NCBI RefSeq assembly: GCF_018771565.1
Contig: NZ_CP076326.1
Coordinates: forward strand, 3,252,679 to 3,316,678
Direction: 5' to 3'
DNA: 64,000 nt
Source of the DNA: Thermoflexus hugenholtzii
GTDB taxonomy: Bacteria > Chloroflexota > Anaerolineae > Thermoflexales > Thermoflexaceae
The translations under genes were made by a program, and so were the position numbers. This document shows, piece by piece, positions 59,903 to 64,000 of this stretch; within the stretch, counting starts at the first letter, position 1, and every line of letters starts with the position of its first letter. Under the pieces are notes generated by a model. The model saw nothing but the letters and a program-made list of their open reading frames with translations, had not been told where the DNA came from and did no database searches.

Positions 59903-60919
59903 TCACCCCGCCGCGCGGTCGCGCGCGATCCGGATTCGGTGAAGGGGCACCTCCCGGGCCCCGAAGCGGAATTTATAGGGCTCGTCGCCCCGCAGGAAAT
60001 CGAAGACCCGCTTGCCCTGCTCGATGGCCTGGCGGATCAGGTAGGCCAGCAGGACCACGCCCGGGCTCAGCGCGGCGTAACGAGGGTTGAGCCCGGCATT
60101 ATACAGCCATATCCGATCCCGATCCTCGAAGTCCAGGTAAGTGGCGGCCTTCTCCCCCTCGATCTCCAGAAACGAGAGACGGGCCCAGCCCTCCCGTAGC
60201 CCCTGACGGATCACCCGGCGGAAGAACGCCCGCATCCGTTCGTGCAGGAAGGCGGCTTTCTCCGGGTTGCTCGCCGCCATCAGCTCCAGGAACGCCTCGA
60301 TGGCGCCGTCCGCTTCCGGGCCGTCCTCCCGCAGGAGATACCAGCGAACGTTCCCCACGGCCTCCAGGCGGCGGATCTTGCGCCGCAGCTCATGGCGGTC
60401 CTTGCGATCCAGCATCTGCAGGTAGGCGTCCCAGGTCGGAGGCAACGGGAGCATCGGGCAGATGGTCAGCCGCTCGATGTGGACCGTCAGGCCATGGGCG
60501 GCAGCGGCTCCGGGCCACAGGGGGAAGAGGGTCGAATCCTCCCGAATGTTCCAGAGGAGGAGGGTGTCCCATCCGGGTGCCTCCGGCCGGGTCAACCAGG
60601 CCAGGAGAGCGTGGATCACCGTTTCCTCCCACCCGGGCTCCACCAGCGGGTCCAGGTAATCGGTGACCTCCTCGCCGAAGGTCTCCAGGATCCACCGGCC
60701 GTCCCGAGCGATCCGTCGCAGCGGGATCAGGCCTACCAGCCGGCCTTCCGCTTCGAACGTGACCAGGTATAGCTCCCCCTCCCCGAAGTGATCCCACCAG
60801 GTCCGCAGCCAGGTCGGGCGCATGAAAGGGGAAGCCCCGGGCGATCGCCCGAGCAGATCCTGCCACGGATGGGCCAGCTCCTCGAAGGCTGCGATGTCGT
60901 GGAAGATGCACATTTGCAT
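59903..60919 (-). CDS. GNAT acetyltransferase, BioF2/FemAB-like
   Basis: A 338-residue double-GNAT-fold protein: N-terminal half with PFMRPTWLRTWWDHFGEGELYLVTFEAEGRLVGLIPL, and C-terminal half with RKDRHELRRKIRRLEAVG, ARLSFLEIEGEKAATYLDFED and YAALSPGVVLLAYLIRQAIEQGKRVFDFLRGDEPYKFRFG. The latter segments are the PF13480 acetyltransferase signature found in polysaccharide and cell-wall precursor modification. Substrate unknown. It follows the other GNAT gene by seven bases. Confidence 0.87.
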   Translation of the reverse strand: MQMCIFHDIAAFEELAHPWQDLLGRSPGASPFMRPTWLRTWWDHFGEGELYLVTFEAEGRLVGLIPLRRIARDGRWILETFGEEVTDYLDPLVEPGWEETVIHALLAWLTRPEAPGWDTLLLWNIREDSTLFPLWPGAAAAHGLTVHIERLTICPMLPLPPTWDAYLQMLDRKDRHELRRKIRRLEAVGNVRWYLLREDGPEADGAIEAFLELMAASNPEKAAFLHERMRAFFRRVIRQGLREGWARLSFLEIEGEKAATYLDFEDRDRIWLYNAGLNPRYAALSPGVVLLAYLIRQAIEQGKRVFDFLRGDEPYKFRFGAREVPLHRIRIARDRAAG

Positions 60920-60926
60920 GCGTTTC

Positions 60927-61859
60927 TCACTCCGCGTCCCGAAGGTCGACGAGGTCCCGGGCGAAGATGCTCCAGGGCTCCGTCCCCGTCAGGTGCGCCC
61001 GGACCAGGGCGTAGAAGCTGCGGGGGGGTCCGCCGGGCTCCTGCTCGCGGACGAAGTCCACCACCAGGTAGCCGAGGGCGAAGGCGGTCTCGAAGAGCTC
61101 CCGGGTGTGGAAGCGCCAGGCGCGGGCCAGGCCGGGATCCTGACGCTTGACTTCCTGGAATCGGTGAGGGATCTCCACCAGCCAGAAGGCGACGTCGGGG
61201 GTCTGGAAGGTCTCCGGGGGGATGGGGAGCCCGCGATCATCGAAGCGACACGGGTTGACCAGGACCGCGCCGGCTTGCTCGAAGAGGGCCCGCGAGAGGG
61301 CGTAGTGGCCCTGGCGGAGCCGGGTGGCCACCCGCCGGCTGGCGATATACCAGTCCACCTGGAAGCGGTCTGTGGGCAGGCCCCGGTTCAGGGCATCATG
61401 CAGCTCGCCGTAGACGTTGCGCAGGTAGGTGTTGCACACCGCGCCCAGCTTGGCGATGTTGAAGTAGGCGTTGCGGCTCTCCAGGGGATCATAGGTCCAG
61501 GTGATCAGGCGGAGGCCCTGGTTGCGGACTGCTTCTCGCTGCGCCAGCTTGAGCTGGTAGCCGACGCCTTTGTCCTGCCATTCGGGGAGCACCCCCAGCT
61601 GATGCGAGCAGTGCTTGAGCTTGACAGCGGCGGGGGCCTCCCGGCCGCGACGCTCGTCGGTCCCCAGGAAGCCGAAGACGAAGCCCACCAGCTGCCCCCC
61701 GGCGAAGGCGCCCAGGAGCACCCCGCCGTTGTGCGCGGCCGTGATCAGCACGTGGGCGGGCACCACGTCCAGATCCTCTGAGCCCCAGATCCGGCGCTGG
61801 AGCTCGATGCAGGCCTCGATCTCCTCCAGCGTGCGCAGCGGTCGGATCTCGATCTCCAT
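60927..61859 (-). CDS. GNAT-superfamily acetyltransferase (COG3375-like)
   Basis: A 310-residue protein with an N-terminal GNAT fold (IEIRPLRTLEEIEACIELQRRIWG, GGVLLGAFAGGQLVGFVFGF, WQDKGVGYQLKLAQREAVRNQG as the acetyl-CoA loop, then LITWTYDPLESRNAYFNIAKLGA). The C-terminal half contains WYIASRRVATRL and VAFWLVEIPHRFQEVKRQDPGLA. This long GNAT variant is widespread in Chloroflexota and Deinococcota without known substrate. It is the first gene of a two-GNAT pair. Confidence 0.85.
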   Translation of the reverse strand: MEIEIRPLRTLEEIEACIELQRRIWGSEDLDVVPAHVLITAAHNGGVLLGAFAGGQLVGFVFGFLGTDERRGREAPAAVKLKHCSHQLGVLPEWQDKGVGYQLKLAQREAVRNQGLRLITWTYDPLESRNAYFNIAKLGAVCNTYLRNVYGELHDALNRGLPTDRFQVDWYIASRRVATRLRQGHYALSRALFEQAGAVLVNPCRFDDRGLPIPPETFQTPDVAFWLVEIPHRFQEVKRQDPGLARAWRFHTRELFETAFALGYLVVDFVREQEPGGPPRSFYALVRAHLTGTEPWSIFARDLVDLRDAE

Positions 61860-61950
61860 CCGATCGCCCCTCCGTCGGGCAGCGAAGCGCGATTACCTCA
61901 TTCCAGATTGTAACACGCAGGAGTTTGGGGTCGGGACGGATGCGGAAGGA

Positions 61951-62214
61951 TCAGTCCGGGAGGACGGAGAGCCAGAGGGCCAGCCCCTCCATCTCCTCCC
62001 GGGAGGCCGGCGCGGTCCCTTCGGCGCGCTCCGAGGGCCACAGGAGCGGGCCTCCGCAGAAGGGGCAGAGGGGGGAGATCCCGCTCTCGACGAAACCGGG
62101 GGCTTCCTCCGTGGCTCCCACGACCCATTCCTCCGGGCGCGTCCGGCGCACCCGCATCCCTTCGTGGGCCCGGCAAGCGATCCGTTCGCAGAACAGCACG
62201 GTCTCTTCGGACAT
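61951..62214 (-). CDS. Small Cys-containing protein, unknown function
   Basis: An 87-residue protein: N-terminal ETVLFCERIACRAHEGMRVRRTR, middle SGISPLCPFCGGPLLWP with a rubredoxin-like C-x2-C knuckle and an acidic end. Four Cys in two groups suggest a zinc-binding fold. Start at 62214 is favoured by spacing from GAGGAG (nine bases); 62220 is possible. Divergent from the SOS-box operon. No family recognised. Confidence 0.55.
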   Translation of the reverse strand: MSEETVLFCERIACRAHEGMRVRRTRPEEWVVGATEEAPGFVESGISPLCPFCGGPLLWPSERAEGTAPASREEMEGLALWLSVLPD

Positions 62215-62344
62215 CGACATGGGCTCCTCGCTTCACAGCGTCGGGCGATCCATGGCCATAAGAGGCGCAGCGGCGCTGCGCTCCTCCATTGTCCCGCGGA
62301 TCGCCGCCGCTGTCGAACCCGGGGGAGCGGCCGGGGTCGGGGTC

Positions 62345-62373
62345 TTGACGCCTCGCGTGGGGAGCGTTAAGAT
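62345..62373 (+). promoter_or_regulatory. Promoter of the membrane protein/transglycosylase operon
   Basis: TTGACG (62345-62350), 17 bases, TAAGAT (62368-62373): a strong housekeeping-type promoter; start site expected about 62380. Confidence 0.8.
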
Positions 62374-62384
62374 GAAAGCGGCGA

Positions 62385-62402
62385 TTAGAACAAATGTTCT
62401 AA
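62385..62402. promoter_or_regulatory. LexA-type operator candidate (GAAC-N4-GTTC palindrome)
   Basis: TTAGAACA-AA-TGTTCTAA: eight-bp perfect arms around AA, containing GAAC-AAAT-GTTC, the Gram-positive LexA box also known for a green non-sulfur bacterium (Dehalococcoides). It sits just after the expected start site and touches the AAAGGAGG ribosome site at 62401, an ideal position for repression. Confidence 0.65.
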
Positions 62403-62413
62403 AGGAGGTCTCC

Positions 62414-63145
62414 ATGGCCTGGCATCGGTGGGTGAGCGTTCTGCCGGAGCGCCAGGGTCTTTCGCCGGGTCGTGAGGAGGCGGGGAAGGCGGCGGCTCCG
62501 GAAGGGATGGAAGAGCCGATGGGGATCGGGCTGGGGGTGCCGCTCGTGGTCGGGCTGATGATGGCCGGGGGCTGGCTGGCCCTGGAGTGGTTCAACTACT
62601 CCGCCTCCCAGTATGCCCTTACGGTCTTCTTCGGGAACCTGATGGCCGATGGGTTGTCCTGGGCGGTGTTGCTGGCGCTGGGGCTGTGGCTGGTGGATCT
62701 CTCGGGCCTGCTCTACCTCTCGCTCCCCAGCGAGCGGGAGAAGCCGGGGTTCTGGTATGTGCTGGTGGCCTGGTTGCTCGCCTCGGGGGCCAACGCCCTC
62801 CTGAAGTGGTGGGCGGTGACCCTGGCCCTGATGGCCTCGCCCTTGGCCCAGCCCGGCGCGGGAGGGACGTCCCGCGTGGCCTCCCTCTTTCAGTCCGTGG
62901 GGCCCTACATCCCGACGGCCATCGCCTTCCTGGTCTGGACCGGTCGGGTGCTGCTGGTCAGCACGATGATGGGCCTCCTGTTGCCCGTGCTGCGCCAGCT
63001 CGGCCTCCGCTTGCAGACCTGGGCGGAGCAGGAAACGAGCCAGGCGGCCGGGGAGGCGGCCTCGACGGCCAGCATGGGGCCGCGCCTGGTGGAGTCCGGT
63101 CCGCGAGCGCGGCACGAGTGGAGCTCCCGAATGAAGCATCCGTGA
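62414..63145 (+). CDS. Four-helix membrane protein under a putative SOS operator
   Basis: A 243-residue protein. After a 35-residue cytoplasmic head come about four helices: IGLGVPLVVGLMMAGGWLAL, LSWAVLLALGLWLVDLSGLL, FWYVLVAWLLASGANALL and VGPYIPTAIAFLVWTGRVLL, then a 45-residue soluble tail. No family recognised. ATG 62414 follows AAAGGAGG at seven-base spacing; upstream in-frame starts precede the palindrome and are rejected. It is followed 13 bases later by a lytic transglycosylase, so the pair probably acts at the envelope. Confidence 0.7.
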   Translation: MAWHRWVSVLPERQGLSPGREEAGKAAAPEGMEEPMGIGLGVPLVVGLMMAGGWLALEWFNYSASQYALTVFFGNLMADGLSWAVLLALGLWLVDLSGLLYLSLPSEREKPGFWYVLVAWLLASGANALLKWWAVTLALMASPLAQPGAGGTSRVASLFQSVGPYIPTAIAFLVWTGRVLLVSTMMGLLLPVLRQLGLRLQTWAEQETSQAAGEAASTASMGPRLVESGPRARHEWSSRMKHP

Positions 63146-63158
63146 GGGGAGCGCGCGG

Positions 63159-63830
63159 ATGCTGGCGATTCGGGCGCAGCGTTGGGTGAGCCAGGGGCTG
63201 CCGCTGGGGGTGGCGATCCTGGCGGCTTCTTTGCTGCTGCCCCTCGCCGGGGTGGTGGCCCTTTCGCTCCATCCCGAGGAGACCGCCGCCGTCCTGGAGC
63301 GCGCCGCGCGGGCTCCTGCCCCGGCTCCGGAGGCCCCGGAGGGCCTGGCGCCCCTCTTCACGCCGGAGGTGCAGCGCTGGTCGGATCGCATCCGGGTTTG
63401 GGCCCGGGCTTACGGTCTGGATCCCAATCTGGTGGCCACGGTGATGCAGATCGAGTCCTGTGGGGATCCGCAGGCCCGCTCCCGCAGCGGGGCCCTGGGC
63501 CTCTTCCAGGTGATGCCCTTCCACTTCGGGGTCGGGGAGGACCCCCTGGATCCGGAGACCAATGCCCGGGCCGGCCTCGCCTACCTGGCGGAGGCGTTGC
63601 GAAAGGCCAATGGGGATGTGGCCCAGGCCCTGGCTGGCTACAACGGGGGGCATTCGGTGATCGGCCAGCCGGGGCGATGGAGCGCGGAGACCCGCCGCTA
63701 CGTTTACTGGGGCCTCGGCATCTATGAGGACGCCCGCCGGGGTCAGGCCCAGAGCGCCCGGCTCCAGGAGTGGCTGGAGGCCGGCGGGCGCAGCCTGTGC
63801 GAACAGGCTGCCCAACGCCCCCTTCGATGA
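63159..63830 (+). CDS. Lytic transglycosylase (SLT domain), membrane-anchored
   Basis: A 223-residue peptidoglycan-cleaving enzyme. One N-terminal export/membrane helix (LGVAILAASLLLPLAGVVAL), an Ala/Pro linker, then a goose-lysozyme-like SLT domain: RVWARAYGLDPNLVATVMQIESCGDP with the catalytic Glu (IES), SRSGALGLFQVMPFHF, NARAGLAYLAEAL and ALAGYNGGHSVI. C terminus ends with two Cys-free helices and one late Cys. Second gene of the putative SOS operon. GGGGAGCGCGCGG precedes the ATG. Confidence 0.88.
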   Translation: MLAIRAQRWVSQGLPLGVAILAASLLLPLAGVVALSLHPEETAAVLERAARAPAPAPEAPEGLAPLFTPEVQRWSDRIRVWARAYGLDPNLVATVMQIESCGDPQARSRSGALGLFQVMPFHFGVGEDPLDPETNARAGLAYLAEALRKANGDVAQALAGYNGGHSVIGQPGRWSAETRRYVYWGLGIYEDARRGQAQSARLQEWLEAGGRSLCEQAAQRPLR

Positions 63831-64000
63831 GCTCCTCCCCGGGGAAGCGAGGGAAGCGGGCCGCTCGCCCTCCGATTCCGCCCGGATTCTTCCCGGCGAA
63901 CCGGCTTCCGCATATAGTTAAAGGCGGAACAGTTCGCGAATGAGCGGCCTCGAGATCCATAGGCATCGCCGCGGAGAGGGACGGGCAGGAGGTGAGGAGG
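63831..64000 (+). other. Window end: probable promoter and ribosome site of the next gene
   Basis: TATAGT at 63913-63918 is a possible -10, and the last bases (CAGGAGGTGAGGAGG) look like a ribosome binding site, so a gene probably starts just beyond the window. GAAC-A-GTTC at 63926-63934 has the wrong spacing for a LexA box. Confidence 0.4.

Noticed and set aside
63926..63934. Second LexA box before the next gene
   Set aside because: GAAC and GTTC are separated by one base, not four; spacing is wrong for LexA.

Overview
This 64-kb, high-GC window is a bacterial chromosome segment, most likely from a thermophilic Chloroflexota (Thermoflexus/Anaerolineae-like). The basis is inference: DUF5666/DUF5667 proteins beside an ECF sigma factor, a caa3-type oxidase with a cytochrome c domain on subunit II, VKOR-type disulfide formation, a TrmI-type m1A58 methyltransferase, an adenosine-specific kinase and the strong GC bias. 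No phage, plasmid, rRNA or CRISPR array was seen. There is one tRNA, Lys(CTT).

Layout. 0.1-3.1 kb holds a small membrane protein and a DHH-CBS-nucleotidyltransferase fusion (CCA-adding type). 3.2-5.1 kb is a two-gene module, an SMC/OLD-like ATPase plus a small protein with a possible nuclease fold. It is partly AT-rich and looks like an acquired, possibly defensive, cassette. 5.1-9.4 kb carries an 8-oxoguanine-deaminase-like amidohydrolase, DUF429, DUF309, a medium-chain dehydrogenase and a cupin. 9.4-14.6 kb, on the minus strand, is the translation/envelope cluster rpsB-tsf-pyrH-frr-uppS-cdsA-tmk. 14.8-19.0 kb is an envelope-stress-like locus: a lipoprotein with eight DUF5666 repeats, an ECF sigma factor, a DUF5667/DUF5666 anti-sigma-like membrane protein and a truncated ferric-reductase remnant. 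19.1-25.0 kb, minus strand, carries a 7TM-PAS-GAF histidine kinase translationally coupled to a beta-propeller protein, then a coiled-coil protein. 25.3-26.8 kb has tRNA-Lys with its own promoter and terminator, followed by an orphan TnpB element whose third RuvC motif lacks the expected Asp.

26.9-31.3 kb is ybaK-like, tsaD, moeA, a DsbA-like oxidoreductase, VKOR and an acidic Cys-rich mini-protein. 31.4-36.6 kb, minus strand, is gyrA, a phosphoribosyltransferase, a Nudix hydrolase and an aminotransferase. 36.8-40.6 kb is a six-gene operon from a consensus promoter: APC permease, mini membrane protein, membrane-anchored universal stress protein, NIL protein and two TrkA proteins, possibly a regulated potassium/amino-acid uptake system. 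40.8-44.9 kb encodes cytochrome c oxidase II-I-III-IV. 44.9-47.4 kb encodes CstA and a thioredoxin-like protein. 47.9-51.8 kb has trmI, a PIG-L deacetylase, ubiE/menG, an esterase and a phosphoesterase. 51.8-56.3 kb is an isolated rpoB transcription unit with no rpoC beside it. 56.5-62.2 kb holds polX, a phosphomutase-like enzyme, adenosine-specific kinase, two GNAT proteins and a small Cys protein. 62.3-63.8 kb is a membrane protein plus lytic transglycosylase pair behind a consensus promoter carrying a perfect GAAC-N4-GTTC palindrome, a candidate LexA/SOS operator.

The points most worth following up are the ATPase/nuclease-like pair, the SOS-box envelope operon, the RuvC-III-degenerate TnpB, the solitary rpoB with its insertion and upstream palindromic element, and the permease/USP/NIL/TrkA operon.
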